Shown here in pieces: positions 9,397 through 19,452 of a DNA stretch of 64,000 bases. Numbering within the stretch: the stretch's first letter is position 1; each line of letters starts with the position of its first letter. The notes beneath the pieces were generated by a model. That model was not told the origin of the DNA, did no database searches, and worked only from the letters and a program-made list of their open reading frames with translations. This DNA comes from Marinobacter mobilis (lineage in GTDB: Bacteria > Pseudomonadota > Gammaproteobacteria > Pseudomonadales > Oleiphilaceae): positions 1-64,000 of the forward strand of contig NZ_FNNE01000007.1 of assembly GCF_900106945.1 (NCBI RefSeq), written 5' to 3'. The translations under genes and the position numbers were made by a program.

Positions 9397-9452
9397 TTTT
9401 TAAAACTCCGCATTCTATTTTGAAAACAACGCATGTGCTTCTGAAACGACAA

Positions 9453-9474
9453 ATCCCCCGCGACTGCGGGGGAT
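9453..9474 (-). promoter_or_regulatory. infC-rpmI intergenic hairpin
   Basis: A perfect 9-bp GC-rich stem (ATCCCCCGC/GCGGGGGAT, loop 4 nt) stands 17 bp past the infC stop and is followed on the minus strand by TTTG, a weak U tract. It may act as a partial terminator or RNA stability element setting the ratio of IF3 to L35/L20. Confidence 0.6.
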
Positions 9475-9491
9475 GAGTCACTGTTCCGGAA

Positions 9492-10031
9492 TCACTTCTT
9501 CTTACGGGGCGCCACAACCATGGTCATCTGCCGGCCTTCCATTTTCGGCCGCATCTCTACCGTAGCCAGCTCTTCAATATCCGTCTCGATGCGGGACATG
9601 AGTTTCATACCAATTTCCTGGTGTGCCATCTCACGCCCACGGAAGCGAATAGTGATTTTGCCGCGGTCCCCGTTCTCAAGGAAACGTATCAGGTTGCGTA
9701 GTTTGACCTGATAATCCCCTTCTTCAGTTCCTGGACGGAACTTAAGCTCTTTGACCTGCGTCTGCTTCTGCTTTTTCTTGGCAGCCGCCTTGGCCTTTTT
9801 CTCTTCGAAGATCTTCTTGCCGTAGTCCATTATCTTACAGACAACGGGATCGGAATCCGTGACCTGAACCAGATCAAGAGAAGCTTCTTCCGCCCGTTTC
9901 AGAGCATCCTCGATGGATACAATACCGACCTGCTCGCCTTCGGCGTCGATCAGCCGGACTTCTGTTGCGTCAATGTTCTCATTGATAGGTGCGCGTGGTG
10001 CGCGGCCACCCCGATTCGTTCGCTGTTTAAT
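9492..10031 (-). CDS. infC: translation initiation factor IF-3 (ATT start)
   Basis: IF3 binds the 30S subunit, blocks premature joining of 50S and rejects poor start codons. No ATG opens the frame near the expected N-terminus: the first ATG is internal (9830). Reading upstream restores the full domain ([32 protein letters not shown]). I chose ATT 10031, which has GGAG eight bases upstream and gives 179 residues, as in E. coli; ATT 10034 is the alternative. The rare AUU start is the known device by which IF3 represses its own synthesis. It begins 15 bp after the thrS stop. Confidence 0.93.
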   Translation of the reverse strand: MKQRTNRGGRAPRAPINENIDATEVRLIDAEGEQVGIVSIEDALKRAEEASLDLVQVTDSDPVVCKIMDYGKKIFEEKKAKAAAKKKQKQTQVKELKFRPGTEEGDYQVKLRNLIRFLENGDRGKITIRFRGREMAHQEIGMKLMSRIETDIEELATVEMRPKMEGRQMTMVVAPRKKK

Positions 10032-10046
10032 AATAAGATCTCCGTC

Positions 10047-11960
10047 TTAGATTTTGCCTTTGCGTTCAACCGCTTCTTGCAGTAGCGATTCGAATGCTTC
10101 CAGCGTCATGGTTCCCAGGTCTTCCCCTTTGCGGGTTCTCACCGCAACGGCGCCGGCTTCCACTTCTTTGTCGCCAACGACGACCAGATAGGGAACCTTG
10201 TTTAAAGTATGCTCGCGGATTTTAAAGCCGATCTTCTCGTTTCTCAAGTCAGCATTAACCCTATAGCCCAAAGATTGCCATTTTTTAGCCAAATTCTGGC
10301 AATACTCGGCTTGGCTGTCGGTAATATTCAGTACCGAGACTTGGGTCGGAGCCAGCCAGGTCGGGAAAGCACCTTCGTATTCTTCGATCAGAATACCGAT
10401 GAAACGCTCAAAGGAACCCAATACCGCCCGGTGCAGCATGACCGGCGTGCGACGCTCGGAATTATCGGCCACATACTGGGCGCCAAGACGTCCTGGCATG
10501 GAGAAGTCGACCTGAATGGTACCGCACTGCCAGACCCGGCCAATGCAATCCTTGAGCGAGAACTCGATCTTGGGCCCGTAGAATGCGCCTTCACCCGGCA
10601 GCAACTCCCAGTCTACACCTTCCCGGTTCAACGCTTCTTCCAATGCCGCCTCAGACTTGTCCCAGACTTCATCAGACCCCACCCGCTTCTCGGGACGGGT
10701 GGAGAGCTTGTACAAAATCTCGCTGAAGCCAAAGTCTTCATAGACTTCATGCAGCAGCGCGATAAAGCGGGACACTTCCGCCTGAATCGCATCTTCTTCA
10801 CAGAAAATGTGGGCATCATCCTGAGTAAAGCCGCGAACACGCATGATTCCATGCAGCGCACCGGAAGCCTCGTTTCGATGGCAAGAGCCGAATTCAGCCA
10901 GCCGCAGCGGCAGATCCTTGTAGCTCTTCAGGCCCTGATTGAACACCTGAATGTGGCAGGGACAGTTCATCGGCTTGATGGCAAAATCGTGCTTCTCGGA
11001 TTCGGTGGTGAACATGTCATCATGGAACTTGTCCCAGTGACCGGATTTCTCCCACAGGGTCCGTGACACCACCTGCGGTGTCTTGATCTCCTGGTAACCG
11101 TGGTTACGCAGCTTGTCGCGCATGTACTGCTCGATCTGCTGATACACGGTCCAGCCATCCGGGTGCCAGAACACCATGCCCGGCGCTTCTTCCTGCATGT
11201 GAAACAAATCAAGCTTCTTGCCGATCTTGCGGTGATCCCGCTTTTCGGCTTCTTCAAGACGATGCAGGTAAGCCTTCAGTTCTTTCTTGTTACCCCAGGC
11301 AGTACCATAAACCCGCTGTAACTGCTCGTTATTGGTATCACCACGCCAGTAGGCACCCGCCACTTTGGTCAGCTTGAAAGCCTTGAGTTTTCCGGTACTT
11401 GGGACGTGAGGGCCGCGACACAGATCAATGAAGTCGCCCTGGCGATAGAAGGACAGATCCTCGTCGCCCGGAATGTCCTCAATGATGCGAACCTTGTATT
11501 CCTCGCCCATGTCTTCAAACAGCTTTACCGCTTCGACACGGGACAGTACGGAACGGGTGACCGGAATATCCTGCTTGGCCAGTTCGCCCATGCGATTCTC
11601 GATGCGCGACAGATCTTCGTTGGTAAACGGGCGTTCAAACTTGAAGTCGTAGTAGAAGCCGTTGTCGACAACCGGCCCGATGGTTACCTGAGCCTCCGGA
11701 AACAGCTCCTTGACGGCCATGGCCAGCAAGTGCGCCGTGGAATGACGAATAATATCGACACCCTCTTCGTCGCGCTCGGTAATAATGGCCAGCTCAGCAT
11801 CATCGGCAATCAGGTAACTCATATCGACCAGCTTGCCATTCACCCGCCCACCAAGGGCGGCCTTGGCCAGACCCGCACCGATATCGGCGGCAACGTCGTG
11901 AACGGTAACAGCTTGGGCAAAACTGCGATGACTGCCATCCGGCAAGGTAACTACAGGCAT
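10047..11960 (-). CDS. thrS: threonyl-tRNA synthetase
   Basis: A 637-residue class II synthetase, first gene of the translation operon. Domains in order: TGS (1-60, [14 protein letters not shown]), SAD editing domain (about 60-225, with [11 protein letters not shown] and the later HVPSTG region), the catalytic core (about 240-535, with [15 protein letters not shown] and the zinc Cys/His set), and the anticodon domain (from about 540). In E. coli ThrS represses its own mRNA by binding a tRNA-like leader. The 237-bp upstream gap (11961-12197) was not resolved into such a fold and shows no other gene. Confidence 0.98.
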   Translation of the reverse strand: MPVVTLPDGSHRSFAQAVTVHDVAADIGAGLAKAALGGRVNGKLVDMSYLIADDAELAIITERDEEGVDIIRHSTAHLLAMAVKELFPEAQVTIGPVVDNGFYYDFKFERPFTNEDLSRIENRMGELAKQDIPVTRSVLSRVEAVKLFEDMGEEYKVRIIEDIPGDEDLSFYRQGDFIDLCRGPHVPSTGKLKAFKLTKVAGAYWRGDTNNEQLQRVYGTAWGNKKELKAYLHRLEEAEKRDHRKIGKKLDLFHMQEEAPGMVFWHPDGWTVYQQIEQYMRDKLRNHGYQEIKTPQVVSRTLWEKSGHWDKFHDDMFTTESEKHDFAIKPMNCPCHIQVFNQGLKSYKDLPLRLAEFGSCHRNEASGALHGIMRVRGFTQDDAHIFCEEDAIQAEVSRFIALLHEVYEDFGFSEILYKLSTRPEKRVGSDEVWDKSEAALEEALNREGVDWELLPGEGAFYGPKIEFSLKDCIGRVWQCGTIQVDFSMPGRLGAQYVADNSERRTPVMLHRAVLGSFERFIGILIEEYEGAFPTWLAPTQVSVLNITDSQAEYCQNLAKKWQSLGYRVNADLRNEKIGFKIREHTLNKVPYLVVVGDKEVEAGAVAVRTRKGEDLGTMTLEAFESLLQEAVERKGKI

Positions 11961-12197
11961 GTTTGACTCCAGTCAGTGGTGATCCCTACGAAAGACCACA
12001 TGTAATCGGTGAGCGCGATACAGGACGCGGACCGCTTCGGGGCAAGGATTTTAACAGGGGAGCCGAGGGCATTAACAGAGGGGGTAGACCAATGATCACT
12101 GTAATTTCCCGTCTCACTGTGGAGAATAGACACTCGGTCACAGTCAGCAACTGGCCTCCCCACACGGAACGGGCTGTATATCTACAGAGAAAACGGA

Positions 12198-12944
12198 ATG
12201 CGCATTATCGCTTTTCACAACCTCAAAGGTGGGGTTGGCAAAACCGCCGCGGCGGTCAACATCGCCTATCTGGCCAGCTCATCCGGCATACCGACCCTGC
12301 TCTGGGACCTTGACCCTCAGGGGGCAGCCAGCTGGTATCTGGGCGAAGACCCGGACATTACCGGGGAGAAAGCGTCACGACTGCTGAAGGGCAAAACCCC
12401 GGTAGGCCGACTGATTCACCCGACCCGGTACCCAAAACTTGACCTGATCCCGGCACACCCCAGCTTTCGCAACCTGGACGTGAAGCTGGCTGAGCAGGAA
12501 AACAGCAGCACACTGAAATCCTGGCTGGCCCCGCTGTCGGAAGATTACGGTCTGGTGATTCTGGATTGTCCGCCCTCCCTGTCCCACCTGGCGGAACAGG
12601 TACTTTCCTGTGCCGATCAGGTCTATGTCCCCACCATTCCCACCTGGCTATCAATTAATAGTTGGCAGCAGTTGAGACAGTTCGCCAAAGACAAGAAGAT
12701 CCGGGTGGCAAAATTTCACCCGTTCCTATCGATGGTAGACCGCCGCAAAACGCTGCATCGAACCATTCTGGAACAGGGCGACGAGCGACTGAAGGAACGA
12801 CTTAAGGGCTATATCCCCTACGCCAGTGACGTGGAGAAGATGGGAGAGGCGCGCAAGCCGGTGCCGGTACTCATGCCCCGCTCTGCCGCCTCACACGCCT
12901 ATCGATTGATGTGGCAGGAAATTCGCAGAATCACCCGCCTGTAG
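12198..12944 (+). CDS. orphan ParA/MinD-like ATPase
   Basis: A 248-residue deviant Walker ATPase. The P-loop HNLKGGVGKTAAAVNIAYL (about 8-26) has the signature lysine of the ParA class, and the second motif is LWDLDPQGAASW (about 35-46) with the switch at VILDCPPSL. There is no N-terminal DNA-binding extension and no ParB-like partner gene beside it, so it is unlikely to be the chromosomal segregation locus. Such solo ParA proteins position other cargo; the cargo is unknown. It converges on the TRAP permease gene. Confidence 0.85.
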   Translation: MRIIAFHNLKGGVGKTAAAVNIAYLASSSGIPTLLWDLDPQGAASWYLGEDPDITGEKASRLLKGKTPVGRLIHPTRYPKLDLIPAHPSFRNLDVKLAEQENSSTLKSWLAPLSEDYGLVILDCPPSLSHLAEQVLSCADQVYVPTIPTWLSINSWQQLRQFAKDKKIRVAKFHPFLSMVDRRKTLHRTILEQGDERLKERLKGYIPYASDVEKMGEARKPVPVLMPRSAASHAYRLMWQEIRRITRL

Positions 12945-12948
12945 GCAC

Positions 12949-12976
12949 GAGGCAGTCGCCCGCCGGCGACCGCCTC
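12949..12976. terminator. convergent hairpin without T tract
   Basis: GAGGC-a-GTCGCC (12949-12960), loop CGCC, GGCGAC-c-GCCTC (12965-12976) forms a strong stem with one mismatch between the convergent ends of the ParA-like gene and the TRAP permease. There is no U tract on either strand, so it may protect 3' ends more than terminate. Confidence 0.4.
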
Positions 12977-12983
12977 CTATCAC

Positions 12984-15590
12984 TCAGGCAGCGCCTGCTG
13001 CCGGTGTCGCGCCCTCCCGGGATCGACGACGAATCTGCCCAAATGCCAGCACGGCAAGCAACAGCAGAGCCGGGATGAACATCAATTCCTTCGGCGGCCG
13101 CTCAAGAGCAACCTGGACAGAATCAATGGTCCAGTCAAAGTAGATGCCGGCATCCTCAGCCGCCGTACCGAAGCCAACAAAGTCCACCACCATTCGATCG
13201 CCATCCGCACGCAACTCCAGACCCGCCTGCATAAGGCGGTCCTCTGGGGTTGCACCTTCCGGCAACGGCAGTTCCACGAAGGTGGAGACATCATTGCCGT
13301 CCAGCGACATGCCGGATGCCTGGAGCACAATGGGCTCGTCGACCGGTACCTGATCCACATACTGCATGATCTCAGTACCCGGCCGGCTTTCAGTGGGCGG
13401 ATACATCATGTCCCACCAGAACCCCGGCCGGAACAAGGTAAAGGTGATCAGCAGCAGCAGCGCGGTTTCCCAGTGTTTGCTGCGGGTAAACCAGTAACCC
13501 TGGGTCGCCGCCGAAAACACCAGCATGGCCGTGACCGCACTGAAGATGGTGACCAGCAGGTCAAACCAGCCCGAGAGTCCGATCAGCAGCAACTGGGTGT
13601 TGAAGATGAACATGAACGGCAGAATCGCAGTCCGGATATCGTAGGTAAAACCTTGAATACCGGTACGTATGGGGTCGCCCCCGGATATCGCGGCGGCGGC
13701 ATACGCCGCCAGCCCAACGGGCGGCGTATCATCCGCCAGTATGCCGAAGTAGAACACAAACAGATGAACGGCGATCAGCGGCACAAGCAATCCATTCTGG
13801 GCCCCAAGGGTTACGATGACCGGTGCCATCAGAGTCGACACCACAATGTAGTTGGCGGTCGTCGGCAAGCCCATGCCGAGAATGAGGCTGATCAGTGCTG
13901 TAAACACCAGCATCGCCAGCAGATTGCCACCGGAAATAAACTCAACAAACTGGGTCATCACCAGCCCAATGCCGGTCAGCGTCACCGTCCCCACCACAAT
14001 ACCCGCGGTGGCCGTGGCAACGCCGATGCCGACCATGTTGCGCGCACCGGTTACCAGCGAATGGAAGAGATCGCCACAGCCGTCCAGGAGCGCGCCTCCC
14101 ACAGCCCCATGCTTATGAAACATGGCCTTAAGCGGGCGCTGGGTCACGATGATAAAGATCATGAACAGGGTCGCCCAGAAGGCCGACAACTGAGGTGAAA
14201 ACCGTTCAACCGTCAGACACCACACTAACACCACAACCGGCAGCAGATAGTACAGGCCGGTCTTGACCGTCGGCCCGACCGGTGGCAGTTCAGCCATGGC
14301 CTCGTTCGGGTCATCTTCCTTGAGTTCAGGGAACCGGGTGGCGTACCACACCAGCCCGACATAGGCCAGCAACAGCAGCGGCGCCAGCACCCAAACCGCG
14401 TCACTGCCCAGGGCATCCTTGACCCAGCCGATGCCATAGTAGACCGCCAATGTAAGCACACTGAGCCCCAGCAAAAGCACCACCCAGGTGAGCATGCGCT
14501 GCGCCAGGGAGGGCCGGTCCAGTCGCTCCACCCCCTGCATATTCATCTTGCAGGCTTCCAGGTGGACGATGTAGATCAGGGCGACGTAGGAAATCAGTGC
14601 GGGCAGGATCGCGTGCTTGATGACCTCGATATAGGAAATGCCGACATACTCCACCATCAGAAACGCCGCAGCCCCCATGATGGGCGGCGTCAGCTGGCCA
14701 TTGGTGGAAGCAGCAACTTCCACTGCGCCTGCCTTGGTGGCAGGAAAGCCGACCCGCTTCATCAGCGGAATCGTAAAGGTACCGGTCGTGACAACATTGG
14801 CAATCGACGATCCGGAGATCACCCCGCTCAGGCCGCTGGACACGACGGCAGCCTTAGCCGGCCCCCCGCGCATATGCCCCAACAGAGCATAGGCGACCTG
14901 GATGAAATAGTTACCGGCACCCGCACGCTCCAGCAAGGCGCCGAACAGCACAAACAGGAACACAAACCCGGTGGAAACCCCGAGCGCAACCCCAAACACC
15001 CCTTCCGTACCCAGCCACTGGTGAGATGCCAGTTTTTCAAGACTGGCTCCCTTGTGGGAGATCACGTCAGGCATGTAGGGCCCTGCGAGGGCATAAACGA
15101 TGAACACCGTCGCCACAATGGTCAACGGAAGCCCCAGCGCCCGGCGAGTCGCCTCCAACAACAGCACCAGACCGCCAAGCGCCACGATCAGATCCTGGGT
15201 AATTGGCGCGCCCGGACGGGTCGCAAGCTGGTCGTAGAACAGATACAAGTACGCAGCGGAGAACGCTGCTGCCAGGGCAAGCACCCAGTCATAAACCGGC
15301 ACATGATTGACATGCTTGCCGCGAATCATGGGGAATGCCGCAAAAGCGAGAAACGACGCAAAGGCGAGATGAATTGAACGCGCTTCAGTCGAATTAAAAA
15401 TCCCAAATTCCACTACATAAGGTAGCGGAGACGCTATCCATAGCTGGAACAACGACCAGCACAAAGGGACGACAAAAAGAATGACCGCGGCGGGGCCGGT
15501 AGCGGCCCTCCCCCCGGACTCCGTCTGCAGAAATTCCTCTACATCCGCCTGCTCTTTGTTCGTTTTGGCTCTGGGCTCACCATTGGCCAT
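12984..15590 (-). CDS. TRAP transporter fused permease, TAXI type
   Basis: An 868-residue membrane protein combining the small (DctQ) and large (DctM) TRAP permeases in one chain. I chose ATG 15590 because AGGAT precedes it. The N-terminal membrane segments to about residue 190 are the Q part. The M part follows, with SSGLSGVISGSSIANVV and GMGLPTTANYIVVSTLMAPV, and about 600-650 contains FGILADDTPPVGLAAYAAA. After it comes a further membrane region and a soluble segment (about 740-830) like the DUF3394 extension of this family. With the TAXI receptor it imports an organic anion using a sodium gradient; the substrate is not evident. Confidence 0.93.
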   Translation of the reverse strand: MANGEPRAKTNKEQADVEEFLQTESGGRAATGPAAVILFVVPLCWSLFQLWIASPLPYVVEFGIFNSTEARSIHLAFASFLAFAAFPMIRGKHVNHVPVYDWVLALAAAFSAAYLYLFYDQLATRPGAPITQDLIVALGGLVLLLEATRRALGLPLTIVATVFIVYALAGPYMPDVISHKGASLEKLASHQWLGTEGVFGVALGVSTGFVFLFVLFGALLERAGAGNYFIQVAYALLGHMRGGPAKAAVVSSGLSGVISGSSIANVVTTGTFTIPLMKRVGFPATKAGAVEVAASTNGQLTPPIMGAAAFLMVEYVGISYIEVIKHAILPALISYVALIYIVHLEACKMNMQGVERLDRPSLAQRMLTWVVLLLGLSVLTLAVYYGIGWVKDALGSDAVWVLAPLLLLAYVGLVWYATRFPELKEDDPNEAMAELPPVGPTVKTGLYYLLPVVVLVWCLTVERFSPQLSAFWATLFMIFIIVTQRPLKAMFHKHGAVGGALLDGCGDLFHSLVTGARNMVGIGVATATAGIVVGTVTLTGIGLVMTQFVEFISGGNLLAMLVFTALISLILGMGLPTTANYIVVSTLMAPVIVTLGAQNGLLVPLIAVHLFVFYFGILADDTPPVGLAAYAAAAISGGDPIRTGIQGFTYDIRTAILPFMFIFNTQLLLIGLSGWFDLLVTIFSAVTAMLVFSAATQGYWFTRSKHWETALLLLITFTLFRPGFWWDMMYPPTESRPGTEIMQYVDQVPVDEPIVLQASGMSLDGNDVSTFVELPLPEGATPEDRLMQAGLELRADGDRMVVDFVGFGTAAEDAGIYFDWTIDSVQVALERPPKELMFIPALLLLAVLAFGQIRRRSREGATPAAGAA

Positions 15591-15807
15591 AGTTACATCC
15601 TGTTTGAACAAATGAGAGTCTTGGGAGGCTCTGATTAACTCCAGATCACCGTTCACCGCCCCACGGGGCGTGACCGGTGGCTGTATCTACTGCGTTGCGC
15701 CTGCTGCCAGGCCAGTATGGCCACTGGCGACAAACCGCGCCTTGCGTCTACAGCCTTCCGTTCGCGCAAAGGCAATTCGGAGCTAATCAGAGGCTCCCTT
15801 GATACAA

Positions 15808-15833
15808 CTGCGGGCATACAACTATGCCCGCAG
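15808..15833 (-). promoter_or_regulatory. hairpin between TAXI receptor and permease
   Basis: A perfect 11-bp stem (CTGCGGGCATA at 15808-15818, loop CAAC, TATGCCCGCAG at 15823-15833) lies 19 bp past the receptor stop in a 261-bp gap. It lacks a strong U tract. It probably stabilises the receptor mRNA 3' end and lowers read-through into the permease, so that receptor exceeds permease. The rest of the gap to 15591 has no gene. Confidence 0.6.
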
Positions 15834-15851
15834 CGTTTAACACGTGGCCGA

Positions 15852-16835
15852 TCAGTCGATCAGGCCCACTTCCTTGTAGTAACGCAGAGCTCCCGGGTGC
15901 AGAGGCGCACTCAGGGCGTCCGCGACCATGTCTTCTTTCTCAAGAACACCAAAGGCCGGGTGCAGTCGCTTGAAGCTGTCAAAATTCTCAAAGACAGCTT
16001 TGACGATTTCATACACCACATCCTCGTCTACACTGGCTGAGGTGACGAAGGTCGCCGCGACACCAAAGGTGGTCACGTCCTCATCATTGCCACGGTACAT
16101 GCCACCGGGAATGGTGGCGACCCGGTAGTATGGGTGGTCCGAGACCAGCTGCTGGGTCGCTTCGTTATCCACGCTAACCAGAACGCTGTCACAAGAGGTG
16201 GTTGCTTCCTTGATCGCACCCGATGGATGACCAACGGTGTAGAAGAACGCATCGATGTTGCCATCACACAGCGCCTGAGACTGTTCCGCAGCTTTCAGCT
16301 CGGCAGCCAGGGAGAACTTGTCGAGCCCCCAGCCCATGGCCTCCATCAACACTTCTGCCGTAGCACGCTGACCAGAGCCCGGGTTACCGACCGATACCCG
16401 CTTGCCTTCCAGATCTTCAAAGCTGTTGATGTTCGAGCCTTTGGCGGCCACAACCGTGAATGGCTCAGGGTGCAGTGAGAACACCGCACGAAGGTCTTCA
16501 TTAGGACCATCTTCGGCAAAACCATTGGTGCCATTAAAGGCATGGTACTGCCAGTCCGACTGAGCGACCGCCAGATCCAGTTCACCCTGACGAATGGCGT
16601 TGAGGTTGTAGACCGACCCACCGGTGCTTTCGACCGAGCAACGGATTCCGTGCTCCTTTCGATCCATATTAACCAGGCGGCAGATGGCACCACCAGCCGG
16701 GTAATAAACACCCGTCACACCGCCAGTACCAATTGTTACGAACCGCTGTTCCGCAGCTGAGACAGTCGTTGATGCCGCGCCAAGCCCCACTGCGGCTGCT
16801 ATTGCGAGTGCAGAGAAGTTCTTTCGAAGTGCCAT
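15852..16835 (-). CDS. TAXI-family TRAP substrate-binding protein
   Basis: A 327-residue periplasmic receptor for the fused permease downstream. I chose ATG 16835 ([16 protein letters not shown]) because AGGATGAG precedes it at ideal spacing; the frame runs 10 codons further. A signal peptide ends near VSAAEQ. The mature protein opens with [26 protein letters not shown], the TAXI signature, and continues with [25 protein letters not shown] and [20 protein letters not shown] receptors often bind glutamate or other dicarboxylates, but the ligand cannot be read from sequence. It is transcribed first in the pair. Confidence 0.94.
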   Translation of the reverse strand: MALRKNFSALAIAAAVGLGAASTTVSAAEQRFVTIGTGGVTGVYYPAGGAICRLVNMDRKEHGIRCSVESTGGSVYNLNAIRQGELDLAVAQSDWQYHAFNGTNGFAEDGPNEDLRAVFSLHPEPFTVVAAKGSNINSFEDLEGKRVSVGNPGSGQRATAEVLMEAMGWGLDKFSLAAELKAAEQSQALCDGNIDAFFYTVGHPSGAIKEATTSCDSVLVSVDNEATQQLVSDHPYYRVATIPGGMYRGNDEDVTTFGVAATFVTSASVDEDVVYEIVKAVFENFDSFKRLHPAFGVLEKEDMVADALSAPLHPGALRYYKEVGLID

Positions 16836-16975
16836 GAGCTCATCCTTTTTCTTCATCGTTATCATTCAATGCCCGCTTCAACCACAGGCAAACTACGGCT
16901 ACCCCATAAAACATAGACCAGTTCCGGAGGTAAATAAAGTGACCGTTATCACGCTAACCGTTTGAGCACACAATA

Positions 16976-17001
16976 AAAAAGCCCGTCGAAACGGGCTTTT
17001 T
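16976..17001 (-). terminator. terminator of RND exporter gene
   Basis: An 11-bp stem AAAAAGCCCGT/ACGGGCTTTTT with tetraloop CGAA is followed on the minus strand by TTATT. It lies 18 bp past the stop of the RND/MMPL gene and ends the envelope export unit. Confidence 0.92.
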
Positions 17002-17018
17002 CAGTTCTCGGAACAGGA

Positions 17019-19403
17019 CTATTTCGACTGTTGCGCCTTAGCCAACATGCGCTCCGGGCGCAGCAGGAAACGCGCCAGTGCCGGCAACAGCCAGATCGCA
17101 CCGACCATGTTCCAGAGGAACATGAAGAACAGCAGGAAGCCCATGTCGGCCTGGAACTTGATAGGCGAGAAGATCCAGGTCACGACCCCCAGCCCCAGCG
17201 TCACACCGGTAAAGACAACGGCTTTACCGGTAGAACGCAAGGTCTCGTAGTAGGCTTCCTGAAGCGTCTTGCCTTCCAGCAGGAACTTCTCAAGCTTGGT
17301 ATAGATATAGATACCGTAGTCGACACCGATACCCACACCCAGCGCAATAACCGGCAGGGTAGCAACCTTGATGCCGATACCGGACACCGCCATGATTGCT
17401 TCGCAAAGGATCGAGGTCAGCCCCAGAGGCACGACGATACACAGGACGGCACGGATAGAGCGGAACGTCAGCAGACAGAGCAGACTCACCACGCCATACA
17501 CGAAGACCAGCATCATATCCTTGGCTTTGGAGATAACCTCGTTGGTCGCGGCTTCTACACCCGCATTACCAGCAGCCAGAAGGAAGGTATGCTCTTCATT
17601 GTTGGCCTTGGCAGCGTAAGCCTCCACCACATCAACCGCAGTCTGCAGGGTTTCAGCTTTGTGATCTTCCAGGAACACCAGCACCGGAGTGAGGCTACAG
17701 TTGGTGTTGATCAGACCTGCTGGGGCCTCACGGATTGACGCGTTGATAATGGTCTGGTTGCGGGAAATCTCGTACCACTTCCAGTTACCCTCATTGAGAG
17801 CCTTGGTCACGATCTTGGATACGTCCGCCAGTGAAACAGAGGACTGAACACCCGGCGTGTTCTGCAGCTCCCACTGCAACCCGTCCAATGCCCGCAGCAC
17901 GTTGTACTGAGTACATTGCTCGGCCGGCGTTTTCACCATAACGACCAATACATCGGCACTGGTGGAGTAGTTGTTGATCAGGTAGGCGTTGTCCTGGTTA
18001 TAGACAGAATCAGCCCGCAACTCCGGTGCACCCTGATCAAGGTCACCCACTTTCAGTCCCTGCTTGTAGTAGACACCAAGACCAAGACCCAATACCGCAA
18101 TCAACAGTGAAATAGGCGCCACACTGGGGTGGGAGAAATAGGACATGACCCGCCATTTGCGGTCCTGCTTCTCACCATGATTCTGAACATGGCGGATACC
18201 ACCCTTGGTGATACCGATGTAGGACATGATCAACGGGTGCAGAACCAGGTTGGTAACGATAACAATCGCAACACCCAGGCCGGCGGCAACCGCCAGATCC
18301 TTTATGACGTCGATCTGGATGAACAGCAGGGTCAGGAAGCCAAACGCATCAGAAATCAGCGCCAGCATGCCCGGAATATACAGCGCCCGGAAGGCCAGAC
18401 GCGCAGCAGTGATCGGATCAAAGCCCTTGGCAGCTTCCAGCGCCATCGCGTTCACCACCTGAACACCGTGACTGATACCAATCGCAAAGACCAGGAACGG
18501 AACCAGTACGGAATAGGGATCCAGGCCGTAACCCAGCAGCCTCAGCGCACCGAGCTGCCAGAATACAGCAACAATGGAGGCAAAGACCGGGACCAGGGTT
18601 CCGGAGATACAACGGGAATAGCCAAACAGCAGCAGCGTGGTCAGAATGATGGTGATACCGGCAAACCAGGCGATTGAGCCGATACCTTCAATCAGGTCAC
18701 CCACTTTCTTGGCGAAACCAACAATGTGGATCTCGACGTTGGCATTCTGGGCTTCGTACTTAGCGCGGATCTGCGCCTCAAGCTGACGGGAAAACTGTGC
18801 GTAATCCAGCGGTTCACCGGTTTCCGGGTTCTTTTCGTACAACGGGGCATAAACCACCGTCGACCCGAAATTATCGGAGACCAGTCGACCGACTTCATTC
18901 GAGCGCAGAATGTTCTGGCGCAGCGATTCCAGGCTGGCCGGAGAGCCATCATAGCCATCGGGAATAACACTACCGCCCTGGAAGCCCTGTTCAGTGACTT
19001 CAACCCAGCGGACGTTGGCAGTCCACAGCGACTTCAGGCCCGCACGGTCTACCCCATTCAGGAAGAACACCTCATCGGTGATCTGCTTGAGGGTTTCCAT
19101 GTATTCCTTGTTAAAGATATCGCCGTCTTTTGCTTCAACAGCAATTCGCACAAAGTTACCCAGATTCTCCAGGTCATCCCGATGGTCAAGCATATTGACA
19201 ATATAGGGATGCTCCAGCGGAATCATCCGCTCGAAGCTGGCATCCGGCTGGATCTTGATGGCGTTGTAGCCAAGGAAAAGCGTCAGAACCAGGAATGCAA
19301 GCAGAATGGCTGCCCGGTTGTTAAAGATCAGCCGCTCCAGGAACGGCTCCGCCTTTGGCGTCGTCAGGTAATGTTCGCCCTTATCGTGCTTCGGGTTGGA
19401 CAT
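17019..19403 (-). CDS. RND-superfamily (MMPL-type) exporter
   Basis: A 794-residue inner-membrane protein with the two-fold RND plan: one membrane segment near 30-50, a periplasmic loop of about 200 residues, five segments (about 235-400), one near 425, a second loop (about 450-620), and five more segments to about 775. Charged or glycine motifs in the membrane are present (FAIGISHGVQVVNAMAL, LGVGIGVDYGIYIYTKLEKF). This family exports lipids or other hydrophobic molecules with proton flow. The two periplasmic proteins encoded just upstream on the same strand are its likely partners. The substrate is unknown. Confidence 0.9.
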   Translation of the reverse strand: MSNPKHDKGEHYLTTPKAEPFLERLIFNNRAAILLAFLVLTLFLGYNAIKIQPDASFERMIPLEHPYIVNMLDHRDDLENLGNFVRIAVEAKDGDIFNKEYMETLKQITDEVFFLNGVDRAGLKSLWTANVRWVEVTEQGFQGGSVIPDGYDGSPASLESLRQNILRSNEVGRLVSDNFGSTVVYAPLYEKNPETGEPLDYAQFSRQLEAQIRAKYEAQNANVEIHIVGFAKKVGDLIEGIGSIAWFAGITIILTTLLLFGYSRCISGTLVPVFASIVAVFWQLGALRLLGYGLDPYSVLVPFLVFAIGISHGVQVVNAMALEAAKGFDPITAARLAFRALYIPGMLALISDAFGFLTLLFIQIDVIKDLAVAAGLGVAIVIVTNLVLHPLIMSYIGITKGGIRHVQNHGEKQDRKWRVMSYFSHPSVAPISLLIAVLGLGLGVYYKQGLKVGDLDQGAPELRADSVYNQDNAYLINNYSTSADVLVVMVKTPAEQCTQYNVLRALDGLQWELQNTPGVQSSVSLADVSKIVTKALNEGNWKWYEISRNQTIINASIREAPAGLINTNCSLTPVLVFLEDHKAETLQTAVDVVEAYAAKANNEEHTFLLAAGNAGVEAATNEVISKAKDMMLVFVYGVVSLLCLLTFRSIRAVLCIVVPLGLTSILCEAIMAVSGIGIKVATLPVIALGVGIGVDYGIYIYTKLEKFLLEGKTLQEAYYETLRSTGKAVVFTGVTLGLGVVTWIFSPIKFQADMGFLLFFMFLWNMVGAIWLLPALARFLLRPERMLAKAQQSK

Positions 19404-19452
19404 TAAAAAAGCCCCTCTTCAAATCTGTCAGTTTCGCCGCAACAAGGCGTGA

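Noticed and set aside
12198..12944. chromosomal parAB locus
   Set aside because: No parB gene or parS-like repeats lie nearby, and the locus is not next to gid or oriC genes.
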